In this document: positions 29,065 to 38,391 of the stretch, piece after piece | How the letters are laid out: each line of letters opens with the position of its first letter | Numbering within the stretch: the stretch's first letter is position 1 | Assembly (NCBI RefSeq): GCF_014200375.1 | Contig: NZ_JACHBP010000001.1 | Span: 1,860,001-1,924,000 of the forward strand | Reading direction: 5' to 3' | DNA: 64,000 nucleotides | Source of the DNA: Terrimesophilobacter mesophilus | Lineage (GTDB): Bacteria > Actinomycetota > Actinomycetes > Actinomycetales > Microbacteriaceae | Notes under the pieces: model-generated | Told to the model about the DNA's origin: nothing | Database searches by the model: none | What the model saw: the letters and a program-made list of their open reading frames with translations, nothing else | Program-made: the position numbers and the translations under genes

Positions 29065-30240
29065 ATGGATGAGCTTGTCGCCCGCGGCCGTGGCCGCATC
29101 GAATGGATCCGTTCCCGCATGCCGCTCCTGGCCGACGCGCGCGCACACTTCGCGGAGACCCGGCCGTTCGCCGGGCACCGCATCGGGATGTCGCTTCACC
29201 TCGAGCCGAAGACGGCCGTGCTGCTCGAGACCCTTGCGGCGGGTGGGGCAGAGGTCGTCGCAACCGGCAACCACGGTTCGACCCAGGATGACGTCGTCGC
29301 CGTACTGCGCGCGAGCGGGATGACCGTGTTCGGCAGCCGCGACGACACGCTCGACGAGCACGGGAGGAACATCGCGGGCGTGCTCGATGCCGAGCCGGAC
29401 ATCCTCCTCGACAACGGGGCCGACCTCGCCGCGGGCATCGTCGCGCGCGGAAGGCAGGACACGATCCTCGGCGGCACCGAGGAGACCACCTCCGGGGGCC
29501 TGCGCCTGCGCGGCGAACTCGCCGGGGCCATTCCGTTCCCGATCCTCGTCATCAACGACAGCATCCTCAAGGCGATCGGCGAGAACCGTCACGCAGTCGG
29601 CCAGTCGGTCGTGGAGAGCTTCATGCGCATCACGAACCTCATGGTTCCCGGTCGGCGCTTCGTCGTCGCCGGGTACGGTTGGTGCGGCAGGGGAGTCGCC
29701 CAGTATCTGCGCGCTCTCGGTGGCAAGGTCGCAGTCGTGGAGGTCGATGAGCTCAAGGCCTTCGAAGCCGCCCTCGACGGCTACCGGGTCGATACGATGC
29801 AGGGCCTCGCGACGTGGGGCGAGGTGTTCATCACCGCGACGGGACATCCGGATGTCATCGGTCCGGACATCTTCCCGTTGCTGCGGGACGGCAGCGTTCT
29901 CGCCAATTGCGGCCACTTCCCGTGGGAGATCGACGTCGCCGCGCTGAAAGCGGATGCCGCCGAGGTGCGCACGCTCGATGCCGCGATCGAACGGATCGAA
30001 TTCGCCGACGGCCGCCACGTCATCCTCCTCGCCGAGGGCCGCATGATGAACCTCGCCGGGCGCGAACCGAAGGGCAACTCGCTCGAGTCGATGGACCTCG
30101 GCTTCCTGCTCCAGACGCTCTCACTGGAGCGCATCGCGCGCTCGGCGGAGAGTCTCGCCGATGGAGCACAGCCGATCCCCGACGATATCAACCGCGAGAT
30201 CGCGCGACGCATGCTCTCCGCCATGGGGGCAGACCGGTAG
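29065..30240 (+). CDS. Divergent S-adenosylhomocysteinase-like protein
   Basis: A 391-aa member of the adenosylhomocysteinase family, which reversibly splits SAH to adenosine and homocysteine using bound NAD. The NAD fold is GYGWCGRGVAQYLRALGGK. Compared with the canonical human enzyme, the His55 equivalent (SLHLEPKTAVL), the Glu156 equivalent (EETTSGG) and the Lys186 equivalent (NDSILKAIGEN) are kept, but the Asp131 position reads LDNGAD and the Asp190 position is Glu. The C-terminal Lys/Tyr tail is absent. With nucleoside genes around it, the substrate may be another nucleoside thioether or ether. ATG 29050 is an alternative start. Confidence 0.75.
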   Translation: MDELVARGRGRIEWIRSRMPLLADARAHFAETRPFAGHRIGMSLHLEPKTAVLLETLAAGGAEVVATGNHGSTQDDVVAVLRASGMTVFGSRDDTLDEHGRNIAGVLDAEPDILLDNGADLAAGIVARGRQDTILGGTEETTSGGLRLRGELAGAIPFPILVINDSILKAIGENRHAVGQSVVESFMRITNLMVPGRRFVVAGYGWCGRGVAQYLRALGGKVAVVEVDELKAFEAALDGYRVDTMQGLATWGEVFITATGHPDVIGPDIFPLLRDGSVLANCGHFPWEIDVAALKADAAEVRTLDAAIERIEFADGRHVILLAEGRMMNLAGREPKGNSLESMDLGFLLQTLSLERIARSAESLADGAQPIPDDINREIARRMLSAMGADR

Positions 30241-30245
30241 CGGCG

Positions 30246-30908
30246 ATGGCGACGTCCGATCCGAACTACGCGGTCCCCGCGCTCGACAAGGCCCTCGACA
30301 TCCTCGAGTTCCTGGCCGACCAGGGCGGTGGGGTGGGCCAGGGCGAGCTGGCGGACGCTGTCGGACGAACTCCGAGCCAGGTCTTCCGCGTGCTGCAACG
30401 CCTCGAACGACGCGGCTGGATCGTGCGCGAGAGGCCGAGCGGACTCTACCTCCTGTCGACGCGGATGCTGGACCTGGCTCATCGGCAACCGCGGTTGCGC
30501 GGCCTCATCGCCCTGGCCATCGGCCCGATGCGCAGCCTCACCGAAGAGGTGCACCAGTCGTGCAACCTGAGCGTGCTCGACGCGGGTCGCGTTCGTGTCA
30601 TCGCGCAGGCGGAGAGCCCGGCGGACTTCGGGTTCCGGGTGAGGGTGGGAGCGGAGTTTCCACTCGAGACTCCGGCCGGCCAGGTGCTCACGGAGGGAGC
30701 GCCGCTCGGCTACCTGAGGCAGGACGATTCTCTCCAGCCGGGAATCACCGACCTCGTCGCCCCCGTAGTCGACGCGTCCGGTGTCGCGATCGCGGCGATC
30801 ACCGTCCCGTACATCGCCACGTCGTACAGCGGCCTGCCGATCGCCGCCGTGCTGCGGGCCGTGACGGCGACAGGTCGCACCGTGTCCGCTCTCGTGCGCG
30901 GTGACTGA
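30246..30908 (+). CDS. IclR family transcriptional regulator
   Basis: A 220-aa regulator. The N-terminal winged helix is ALDKALDILEFLADQGGGV through TPSQVFRVLQRLERRGWI; the C-terminal part is a shortened IclR effector domain (LSVLDAGRVRVIAQAESP, PLETPAGQVLTEG). It follows the SAHH-like gene by 5 nt, so it is likely co-transcribed with it and may bind the palindrome at 29026-29052 as an autoregulator responding to a nucleoside. Confidence 0.85.
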   Translation: MATSDPNYAVPALDKALDILEFLADQGGGVGQGELADAVGRTPSQVFRVLQRLERRGWIVRERPSGLYLLSTRMLDLAHRQPRLRGLIALAIGPMRSLTEEVHQSCNLSVLDAGRVRVIAQAESPADFGFRVRVGAEFPLETPAGQVLTEGAPLGYLRQDDSLQPGITDLVAPVVDASGVAIAAITVPYIATSYSGLPIAAVLRAVTATGRTVSALVRGD

Positions 30909-30923
30909 CGAGCGCCGAGCCAG

Positions 30924-30929
30924 TAGGTT
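30924..30929 (+). promoter_or_regulatory. -10 box of leaderless adenosine deaminase gene
   Basis: TAGGTT, then a 6-nt spacer, then the ATG at 30936. Confidence 0.45.
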
Positions 30930-30935
30930 TGCAGA

Positions 30936-32072
30936 ATGACCTCCGTAGATTTCGAACCCGCGACCGGGCGCGACCACCGACTTCTGGATGGCCTCTCCGC
31001 CGCCGTGCTGCCGAAGGTGTCGCTTCACGACCACCTCGACGGTGGCCTTCGACCCCAGACGATCATCGAGCTGGCCCACGAGCTCGACATCGACATCCCG
31101 GCGGATGATGCGCTCGCGCTCGGCTCCTGGTTCGCGACCCAGTCCGACTCCGGTTCGCTCGTGGAGTATCTCAAGACCTTCGACGTGACGCTCTCCGTCA
31201 TGCAGACGGCGGACGGCCTCGCACGCGTCGCGCGGGACTTCGTGGAGGATCTCCACGCGGACGGTGTGATCTACGGCGAAATCCGGTGGGCGCCCGAGCA
31301 GCACCGCGCACGGGGGCTCAGCCTCGACGAGGCTGTGGATGCTGTGCAGGGCGGGATCGAGGACGGCATCGCCTCCGTCTCGCGGACCGGTGGCAGCATC
31401 CGCATCGGACAACTCGTCAGCGCGATGCGCCAGGCGGACAACGGGGCCGAGATCGCCCGGCTCGCGGTTCGGCACCGCGACAACGGAGCGGTCGGGTTCG
31501 ACATCGCGGGGCCGGAGGACGGGTTCCCGCCGAGCCGGATGCGCGGCGCGTTCGACTACCTGGCAGAGCACTTCATGCCCGTCACGGTCCATGCGGGTGA
31601 AGCAGCCGGCCTCGACAGCATCCGCAGCGCGCTCTTCGACGGGCGCACGCTGCGGCTCGGGCACGGGGTACGGATCGCGGAGGACATCGACGTCGAGCAC
31701 GAGCAGGGCGGCAGCAGCCTCGTCACGCTCGGAGCGCTCGCAGAGTGGGTCAAGGACCGGGAGATCGCTCTCGAACTCAGCCCGTCATCGAACCTTCAGA
31801 CCGGTGCGATCGCCGCCTGGGGCTCAGAGCTGGCCGACCATCCCTTCGACCTCCTGTACCAGCTGGGCTTCCGCGTCACCGTCAACACCGACAATCGACT
31901 CATGAGCAACACGACCCTGAGTCGCGAGCTCGCTCTTCTCGCCGACACGTTCGGCTACGACCTCGGAGACCTGGAGACGTTTCAGCTCAACGCCGCGGCA
32001 GGCAGCTTTCTCCCTGTGGAGGAGAGGGAGGACCTCGCCGACCGCATCATCCGCGGGTTCGACGCGCTCTGA
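30936..32072 (+). CDS. add: Adenosine deaminase
   Basis: A 378-aa metal-dependent deaminase turning adenosine to inosine. Zinc ligands and active residues are in HDHLDGGLRP, VTVHAGEAAG (His and catalytic Glu), LGHGVRI and VNTDNRLMS. It logically consumes adenosine from the SAHH-like enzyme or from import and supplies inosine to the nucleoside hydrolase. Confidence 0.93.
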   Translation: MTSVDFEPATGRDHRLLDGLSAAVLPKVSLHDHLDGGLRPQTIIELAHELDIDIPADDALALGSWFATQSDSGSLVEYLKTFDVTLSVMQTADGLARVARDFVEDLHADGVIYGEIRWAPEQHRARGLSLDEAVDAVQGGIEDGIASVSRTGGSIRIGQLVSAMRQADNGAEIARLAVRHRDNGAVGFDIAGPEDGFPPSRMRGAFDYLAEHFMPVTVHAGEAAGLDSIRSALFDGRTLRLGHGVRIAEDIDVEHEQGGSSLVTLGALAEWVKDREIALELSPSSNLQTGAIAAWGSELADHPFDLLYQLGFRVTVNTDNRLMSNTTLSRELALLADTFGYDLGDLETFQLNAAAGSFLPVEEREDLADRIIRGFDAL

Positions 32073-32113
32073 TCGCGGTGAGGGCCACGCCCTCGCCGTC
32101 GTGCGCTAGACGA

Positions 32114-32734
32114 CTACTTGAGTCGCATGTAGACGGGGCTGCCCCAGATGGCGTGGTACTCGACGTACCGTCCTGGGCGAGGCGAATCCACCATCATGCC
32201 GGGGCCCGCGTAGATCGCAATGTGCTGGTGCGGGTACCAGAGCAGGTCGCCGGGGCGAGCATCCGCCTGGGAGATCGGCACCGCGTATCTGGCCTGAGCA
32301 TCTGCCGTGCGCGGGAGGGAGATCCCGAAGTTCTTGAAGACGTACTGCGTGAGTCCATCGCAACTGAAGCTCGTGGTCGGGCTGTTGCCGTACCCGTAGG
32401 GTACGACTCCGACGAACTGCATGGCGAATGCGACAACCGCTTCGCCACTGTAGGTCTGGGCCGGCGGGTTCAGGGTCACGAAGCGGTTGACGAGTGCCGT
32501 GACGACGCGCCGCTTCGTGGCGCTGTAGCCGTCGCGGGAGACCGCGAGCTCGATGGATCCCGAGACGTCGACGCTCTGGACGGCAACCTCTTTCGGCGTC
32601 CGGAGAGTCGATTCCTCGGCCTGGGCGCCCTGATTGAACGCATTGGCCGGTATCGCGAGACTTGCGACGAGGCCCCCGGAGACCGCGATCACCGCGAACT
32701 TCGCGACCAGGTCACGGGTCTTTCGGGAAGTCAC
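32114..32734 (-). CDS. NlpC/P60 family cell-wall hydrolase
   Basis: A 206-aa secreted peptidoglycan hydrolase. GTG start with GAAAGG about 9 nt before it. A signal peptide (basic start, hydrophobic FAVIAVSGGLVASLAIPANA) is followed by a variable linker and an NlpC/P60 domain: catalytic cysteine in FSCDGLTQYVF, histidine in PHQHIAIYAG, and GDLLWY between. Cuts stem peptides in the wall. Confidence 0.88.
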   Translation of the reverse strand: MTSRKTRDLVAKFAVIAVSGGLVASLAIPANAFNQGAQAEESTLRTPKEVAVQSVDVSGSIELAVSRDGYSATKRRVVTALVNRFVTLNPPAQTYSGEAVVAFAMQFVGVVPYGYGNSPTTSFSCDGLTQYVFKNFGISLPRTADAQARYAVPISQADARPGDLLWYPHQHIAIYAGPGMMVDSPRPGRYVEYHAIWGSPVYMRLK

Positions 32735-32887
32735 GCGGGGCGAACCTTTCTCGTACCCTGACGGGTATGGGCCGGCGTGACGGGCACACCAGAAACTGAC
32801 AAAGCAGGTTCCATGGTACAGCGCGAGCCGCTGCAGCCCAATCTGATGGGCCGAATTCAGGGCATTCCCAGCCTCGCGGCGGGGTGG

Positions 32888-34180
32888 TCAGCGGCCCATG
32901 AGGTCGTATCGGGCGAGCGCGTCGGCGTCCCTCGAGTAGGTCGCAGAGCTCCTCGCGGTGTCGAGCGCCGCGACCGGATCGGCTTCCGCCTCGGCCACGG
33001 CGAGGAGCCGCTCCGCCTCGGCGAGCCTCGTCCGCGCATCCGCGCCGACACCTCCTCGGCGGGTGTCGATGTAGTTCCTGGTCGCGGTGAGCTGGCTGCG
33101 GGCCCCCACGAGAGCACCGACGAGGGCGGTGCGGGCGCCATCAAGCCGCTGCTGCTGGTTCCGCGCCCCCGCCATGCTCGTGTCGAGTTCCGCGTTCGCG
33201 GCACGCAGCGTCTCGAGCGTGGCGAGCGGATCCTTCAGGTCGGGGTCGACCGCCAGTGCGGCCTCGACGGTTGCGATCGCCCTGCCGACGGCGGCGCCGG
33301 TGTCCGCATCCGGAGGGGCATCTCGTGCGGCACGCGCCGGCGCGAGGCTCTCACGGGTGGAGTTCCTGAGGGCGACCACGGCATCCCTCGCCTTGGCAAG
33401 CTCCGTGCGGAGGGCCTCGATCCCCTCGAGGAGCTTCTGGGCCCGGTAGGCATGCTCGCTCGCCCTGCGGATGAGGTCGGATGCGCCCGTATCCGGCGTG
33501 CCCCGGTCGCCCGGCGCGGCCGTCAGGATGGCATCCGCCTTCGCCGCCGCCGTCTCGGATTCCGCCCGCTCGGCCTGTGCGCGCTCGACACTGTCGGCCA
33601 CCGTCGACACGGCATCGGCGGAGTATCCGCTGGACAGCGCCGCGAGGGTCTTCGCCGAGTCCTTCAGTCGCGAGTCGACGGTGGAGAGGGCGCTGCGCAC
33701 CGCCGCGAGATTCTGCGGTGCATTCTTCTCGAGTTCGCGCAGCTCGGCGAACGACTTCTCCTGCTGCTCGAGGGAGGCCGCAGCGGTTTCGCACAGGTGG
33801 ATGATGCGGCCGCTCCAGTCGCGACGCTGGGTGTCGCTGTCCGCATAGGCGTCGTCGAGTTTCTGCTGGAGTTCGAATGCCTCGCGCAGTTGCTTCTTGG
33901 CGGTCGAGAGCACGCGATCGAACTCCTGCGATTTCACGTCCCCGAACTGGGCGATAGCGAATCCGAGTTCGTCCTCTGCGTTCTTGACGGCGTCGTCGAC
34001 GCGGACGAGCAGGATGTTGGCCCTCTGCTGGAGCGAGTCCAGCGGATCGCCCACTCGGCCGTTCCCACGCCGCCTCGCCAGCATCCAGAAGCCGACACCG
34101 ACGATGGCGACGAAGATCACGATGACGGTGATGCCTGCCGTCCATGCGGCGCTCAGCAGTTGGCCACCCATGCGGATCAT
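32888..34180 (-). CDS. Membrane-anchored coiled-coil protein, related to the C-terminal half of TPM-domain proteins
   Basis: A 430-aa protein with one N-terminal membrane helix (AGITVIVIFVAIVGVGFWML), a basic stop (ARRR) and about 390 residues of Ala/Glu/Arg/Asp-rich predicted helix. The block QRANILLVRVDDAVKNAEDE and the phrase ELEKNAPQNLAAV recall, from memory, the part after the membrane segment in actinobacterial TPM_phosphatase-domain proteins. The exported TPM domain itself is absent. Function unknown. Divergent from the large helicase-like gene. Confidence 0.7.
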   Translation of the reverse strand: MIRMGGQLLSAAWTAGITVIVIFVAIVGVGFWMLARRRGNGRVGDPLDSLQQRANILLVRVDDAVKNAEDELGFAIAQFGDVKSQEFDRVLSTAKKQLREAFELQQKLDDAYADSDTQRRDWSGRIIHLCETAAASLEQQEKSFAELRELEKNAPQNLAAVRSALSTVDSRLKDSAKTLAALSSGYSADAVSTVADSVERAQAERAESETAAAKADAILTAAPGDRGTPDTGASDLIRRASEHAYRAQKLLEGIEALRTELAKARDAVVALRNSTRESLAPARAARDAPPDADTGAAVGRAIATVEAALAVDPDLKDPLATLETLRAANAELDTSMAGARNQQQRLDGARTALVGALVGARSQLTATRNYIDTRRGGVGADARTRLAEAERLLAVAEAEADPVAALDTARSSATYSRDADALARYDLMGR

Positions 34181-34295
34181 CCTATGGTCGCCCGAATGGA
34201 TCCGGGCCGCCGCGCGAGGGCCGCGCGGGCCGTCGGAGCGGCAAAACTGGTCGCGCCTCCCCGGAAATCAGGCTTTCTCCGCTTAAGGTGGCTTC

Positions 34296-37200
34296 GTGTG
34301 GCGCGTCGGCAATCATCATGATGACTTCCTGGAAGACCCAGTGGAGCACGCGGATGACCCTGCCCACGCTCAGCAGCAGGTCACTGCACCCCACGCGCTC
34401 AGTCTCGGCGACCCGTCCTTCACGGCCGTGAACGTCGCTCAACCCACCTGGGACGGATGGCGCTCGCAGCTCGCCGAGGTGGGTGGCGCGAACCCGCTGC
34501 TGCACTTCGTCGACGGCCCGCTCACCCGCATCGAACTCGGGGCGACGCACCCCGGTGGTCTCGCGCAGTTCATCACGGGCAAGACCACCCTTCTCTCCAG
34601 CCTCATCCGCGACGACGTCGCCCTGCGGGCCGCCAAGCTCGCTGCGGCGGAGATCGCGGCGAAGTCGAGGGAACTGGCGACGACGAGGGGCATCGACTCC
34701 GTCCACCTCGGAATCGGCGTCGCGGCATGGCAGTTCGAGGACGTGGACCACCGGGCGCCGATCCTGCTTCGTCCGCTGGCGATCCGCCGCTACGGGAACG
34801 ACTTCGAACTGCGGCTTCGCGGTGAGCCGCTCCTCAACCCTGCTCTGGCCACGGCGCTCGAGGAGCAGTTCCGCATCGTTCTCGATGCGCAGGGCTTCGT
34901 CGCGCTCGCGCAGCAGGATGGCTCGTTCAAACCGAATCCGGTGATCGACCGGCTCCGCGGGCTCACACGTCACCTCGAGTGGTTCAACGTCCAACCGAGG
35001 CTCATCGTGTCCTCGTTCGCGGATGTCGCCACGGGCATGGTCGCGGATGCTGCGGCCCTCGAGCATCCCATCCTCGACGCGCTCGCCGGCAATCCGAGCG
35101 CGAAATGGGCGGTCGAGGAGAGCCACTCCCCGACGGAGGTGCGCAACCCCGACGAGCGCACACCGGAAACCGACACCCTCCTGCTCGACGCGGACTCGGA
35201 GCAGGAGGACGTCATCGCCCAGATCGCGGCGGGCAATTCGGTCGTCGTGAAGACGCTTCCCGGCACCGGCGGAACCCAGACGATCGTCAACGCGATCGGC
35301 ACACTCGTGCAGCAGAACAAGCGCGTACTCGTCGTGAGCCCGCGCAGGGCATCGCTGCAGGGCATCGCGCAGCGTTTCGGCGACGTCGGGCTGGTGGGAC
35401 TTCCCGTTGCGCCAACGACGCTGCGGCGCGACGTCGTGCGCGCGATCGGCCGCAACGAGAAAGCGAAGGCACCCAAGCTGGCGGAAGTCGACGAGGCGCT
35501 CGTCCGACTTCGAAAAGTGCTCATCGACTACCGGGGCGCCGTGACGCGCACCGACCCGGAGCTCGGGGTCTCCGTACTCGACTGCCTGACCGAGTTGTCC
35601 AGGCTCGCGCTCCTTCCGCATCCCCCGGCGTCGACGGCGCGGCTGAGCCGCACGTCGGTCGAACTCATGTCGAAGGGGCGCGAACGGGCCGCTGAGACCA
35701 TGATCAAGGCGGCGAGCCTCGGCGAATTCAAGTACGGTCCGGGCGACTCCGCCTGGTACGGCGCGACCTTCTCCACGAGCGAGAAGGCGACCCGCGCGCA
35801 CGGAATAGCGAAGCAGCTGTACCACGTCGAAGTCCCGCGCCTGCTCCAGAGGGCGAGCGAACTCATCGCGGGCACGCGCATGCGGCCGTTCGAGACTGTC
35901 GCCGAACTGGGCGTCTATCTTCGGCTGCTCACGGACATCCGCGATTCGCTCGACAAGTTCCTCCCCGTGGTGTTCGAACGGTCGCTGAGCGAACTCATCG
36001 CTGCAACGAGTTCGCGCAAGGAGTCCTCCCACATGTCGTCGGCCAACCGCCGGCGCATGAGGCGACTCGCGCGGGAATACCAGCGCCCGGGAGCCCACGT
36101 CGGCGACCTCAACGATGCCCTGCGCCGCATCCAGCAGCAGCGCTTCCTGTGGCAGCGGTTCGTCGCAGAGGGAGTCTCGCCGGAGATCCCGGTGGGCATC
36201 GCCGACGTCCAGGTCGCGCACCAGCAGGTCATGCAGGATCTCGCAGCGCTCGACGAGCCGCTCGGCAACCAGACCACGGCGAGCCAGCTCGCGAACCTGC
36301 CGATCGCCAACCTGGTCGGTGGACTCGCCGATCTCGCGGCGGATTCGGATGCCCTGCACAACCTGCAGGAGCGCACGGTTCTCCTCGCGACGCTTCGTGA
36401 ACTCGAACTCGACCCTCTGCTGGCCGATCTCGCATCCCGGCACGTCCCGGAGGGCCAGGTCGCCGCAGAACTGGAACTCGCCTGGTGGCGCTCGGCACTC
36501 GAGTCCCTGCTCGAGCAGGAGCGCGCGCTCCTGGGGGCGAATACGGATGTCCTCGACCGGCTCGAAGCCGACTTCCGTCTCGTGGATGAGGCCCATGCAG
36601 CCGGGAGCGCACACCTCCTCTCATGGCAGCTCGCGGAGAACTGGAGCGTCGGCCTCGTCGACTGGCCGGACGAGGCTTCCGCACTCAAGCGGGTGCTGCG
36701 CGGATCGTCGGCGACCTCGTACGCACTGCAGGAGGCTGCGCCGCACCTGTCGCGGGCGATCGCCCCGGTGTGGATCGCGTCCCCCTATGAGGTTCCGGAG
36801 ATCACCGACAGCCTCCGGTTCGACACCGTGATCCTCGTCGACGCCGGCGCCATGACGATCGCTGAGAGCCTCGGCGGCATCCGTCGGTCGAAGCAGGTCG
36901 TCGCGTTCGGAGATCCGGTGACCCAGACTCCCGCTCCGTTCGTCGTGGCACTCGGTGCGGAGGATGCGGAGGAGCCGACGGTCGACGACCTCGACGCGCT
37001 GCACGCGGCATCCGCACTCGCGACCCTGGGCACCCTCCTTCCGACGCTCACCCTCACTCGCAGTTATCGCGCGGGCGGCGAGGATCTCGCCGAGCTCGTG
37101 AACCGGCGGTTCTACGCAGGGCGGATCGAGTCGATTCCGTGGGCGGGGAGCTTCCTCGGGCACGGGAGCATCCGGATCGACCACATCGACAACGGAACCG

Positions 37201-38066
37201 GAATGCCCGACGGTGACACCGGCGCCGTGGAGAGCGTCGATGCCGAGGTCGACCGGGTGGTGGAACTCGTGCTCGAGCACGCGCACCAGCGCCCCCACGA
37301 GTCCCTCATGGTCATCACGGCGAGCCCCCGCCACGCCGTTCGGGTGCAGCAGGCCGTCCTGCTCGCGCTCTCGACCCGGCCGGACGTGCACGACTTCATC
37401 CTGGGTGACCGAGCCGAACCGTTCATGGTCACGACGATCGAACAGGCGGTGGCGGAGAGCCGTGACCGCGTCATCTTCTCGATCGGCTACGGACGGACGC
37501 CGCACGGCAGGGTGCTGAGCGATTTCGGCTCCCTGGGACGCCCCGGTGGCGAACGGATGCTGGCTGCCGCCATGACCCGCGCACGGCGCGCGATGGTCAT
37601 CGTGACCTGCTTCGAGGCCGCAGACATCGACGAGGACAGGATGCGCTTCGGTGCGATAGCGCTCGCGGAGATCCTCACCGATGTCACAGCGCGTACTCGC
37701 ATCGAGTCCATTCCCGACGACAGCGATCCGATGCTCGTCGACCTCGCGCGCCGGCTGGAGTCGAGGGGGCTTCGCGTGGCCCTCGGGCACCGCGGCAAGC
37801 TGGGCCTGGTCGCGAACCACGGCGGAATGTGTCTCGCGATCGAGACGGACACGGTGCTCGGCGGCTCGAGTCTGAGGGAGTCCTTGCGCCTCCGCCCCGA
37901 ACTGCTCCGGCGGCTCGGGTGGCACTACCTCCGCGTCTATGCGTTCGAACTGTTCAGCAATCCGGATGCCGTCGCCGACCGCGTCGTCAGGATGCTCGGC
38001 GCTGACAATTCACCGATCACGGAACCGATCCCCGTCCTGGCCGCGAACAGGCCGGTCGGCGGTTAG
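34296..38066 (+). CDS. Very large degenerate SF1 helicase / restriction-endonuclease-like protein
   Basis: A 1256-aa protein. GTG 34296 follows AAGGTGG by about 5 nt. It has the layout of large SF1 (DUF4011-type) helicase-nucleases: an N-terminal region, a P-loop region near residue 320, a long helical insert, motif V/VI-like blocks near residue 1065-1110 (VIFSIGYGRTPHGRVLSDFG, AAAMTRARRAMVIV) and a C-terminal Vsr-like endonuclease fold (LGLVANHGG, CLAIETD, LRRLGWHYLRVYAFELF). Key residues look lost: Walker A reads PGTGGTQT without lysine and the Walker B region reads FDTVILVDAGA without DE. Probably a non-catalytic relative kept for another role. Confidence 0.72.
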   Translation: MWRVGNHHDDFLEDPVEHADDPAHAQQQVTAPHALSLGDPSFTAVNVAQPTWDGWRSQLAEVGGANPLLHFVDGPLTRIELGATHPGGLAQFITGKTTLLSSLIRDDVALRAAKLAAAEIAAKSRELATTRGIDSVHLGIGVAAWQFEDVDHRAPILLRPLAIRRYGNDFELRLRGEPLLNPALATALEEQFRIVLDAQGFVALAQQDGSFKPNPVIDRLRGLTRHLEWFNVQPRLIVSSFADVATGMVADAAALEHPILDALAGNPSAKWAVEESHSPTEVRNPDERTPETDTLLLDADSEQEDVIAQIAAGNSVVVKTLPGTGGTQTIVNAIGTLVQQNKRVLVVSPRRASLQGIAQRFGDVGLVGLPVAPTTLRRDVVRAIGRNEKAKAPKLAEVDEALVRLRKVLIDYRGAVTRTDPELGVSVLDCLTELSRLALLPHPPASTARLSRTSVELMSKGRERAAETMIKAASLGEFKYGPGDSAWYGATFSTSEKATRAHGIAKQLYHVEVPRLLQRASELIAGTRMRPFETVAELGVYLRLLTDIRDSLDKFLPVVFERSLSELIAATSSRKESSHMSSANRRRMRRLAREYQRPGAHVGDLNDALRRIQQQRFLWQRFVAEGVSPEIPVGIADVQVAHQQVMQDLAALDEPLGNQTTASQLANLPIANLVGGLADLAADSDALHNLQERTVLLATLRELELDPLLADLASRHVPEGQVAAELELAWWRSALESLLEQERALLGANTDVLDRLEADFRLVDEAHAAGSAHLLSWQLAENWSVGLVDWPDEASALKRVLRGSSATSYALQEAAPHLSRAIAPVWIASPYEVPEITDSLRFDTVILVDAGAMTIAESLGGIRRSKQVVAFGDPVTQTPAPFVVALGAEDAEEPTVDDLDALHAASALATLGTLLPTLTLTRSYRAGGEDLAELVNRRFYAGRIESIPWAGSFLGHGSIRIDHIDNGTGMPDGDTGAVESVDAEVDRVVELVLEHAHQRPHESLMVITASPRHAVRVQQAVLLALSTRPDVHDFILGDRAEPFMVTTIEQAVAESRDRVIFSIGYGRTPHGRVLSDFGSLGRPGGERMLAAAMTRARRAMVIVTCFEAADIDEDRMRFGAIALAEILTDVTARTRIESIPDDSDPMLVDLARRLESRGLRVALGHRGKLGLVANHGGMCLAIETDTVLGGSSLRESLRLRPELLRRLGWHYLRVYAFELFSNPDAVADRVVRMLGADNSPITEPIPVLAANRPVGG

Positions 38067-38070
38067 CGCG

Positions 38071-38319
38071 ATGGATGCCGGAAGGCACGAGGCGAAGGAT
38101 TCGCCAGACTGCCCGACAGACGCGGAGCACGTGGGCATGCCCCCATCCGATGAGGCGGAGGGGCAGGCCACGGGGGAACAGTCAGTTCGGCGCCATCGAC
38201 GGGTGTCGACCCGGGCCGTTCCCGGGTCCGACCCGAATCCGCAGCCGGAGCCCGCACGCCATTCATCCGGGGAGAACGACGAGCGCCTGAAGGCGGACAA
38301 GCCGCCGCACTGGGGTTGA
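38071..38319 (+). CDS. Small conserved hypothetical protein
   Basis: An 82-aa hydrophilic, probably disordered protein, rich in Pro, Glu, Arg and Ser, ending in NDERLKADKPPHWG. I recall this type of short C-terminal tail from small actinobacterial proteins. It begins 5 nt after the helicase-like gene ends, so it probably shares its transcript. No domain recognised. Confidence 0.55.
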   Translation: MDAGRHEAKDSPDCPTDAEHVGMPPSDEAEGQATGEQSVRRHRRVSTRAVPGSDPNPQPEPARHSSGENDERLKADKPPHWG

Positions 38320-38344
38320 CCGCGTCGAGTATTACTAGCTGAGA

Positions 38345-38369
38345 TAGATACTAGGTTACGTTGTATCTA
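38345..38369. promoter_or_regulatory. Candidate MarR operator
   Basis: Arms TAGATAC (38345-38351) and GTATCTA (38363-38369) around 11 bp, in an AT-rich stretch directly upstream of the marR -10 box. Fits autoregulation of the marR-mmpL operon. Confidence 0.5.
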
Positions 38370-38379
38370 GCTTATGCAG

Positions 38380-38385
38380 TATGAT
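38380..38385 (+). promoter_or_regulatory. -10 box of leaderless marR gene
   Basis: TATGAT, then CGAGGC, then the ATG at 38392; nearly the same 15 bases as before the SAHH-like gene. Confidence 0.5.
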
Positions 38386-38391
38386 CGAGGC

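Noticed and set aside
34182..36614. 810-aa antisense ORF under the helicase-like gene
   Set aside because: Arg/Glu/Val-rich shadow frame without domains; the sense strand has a ribosome site and recognisable helicase blocks.
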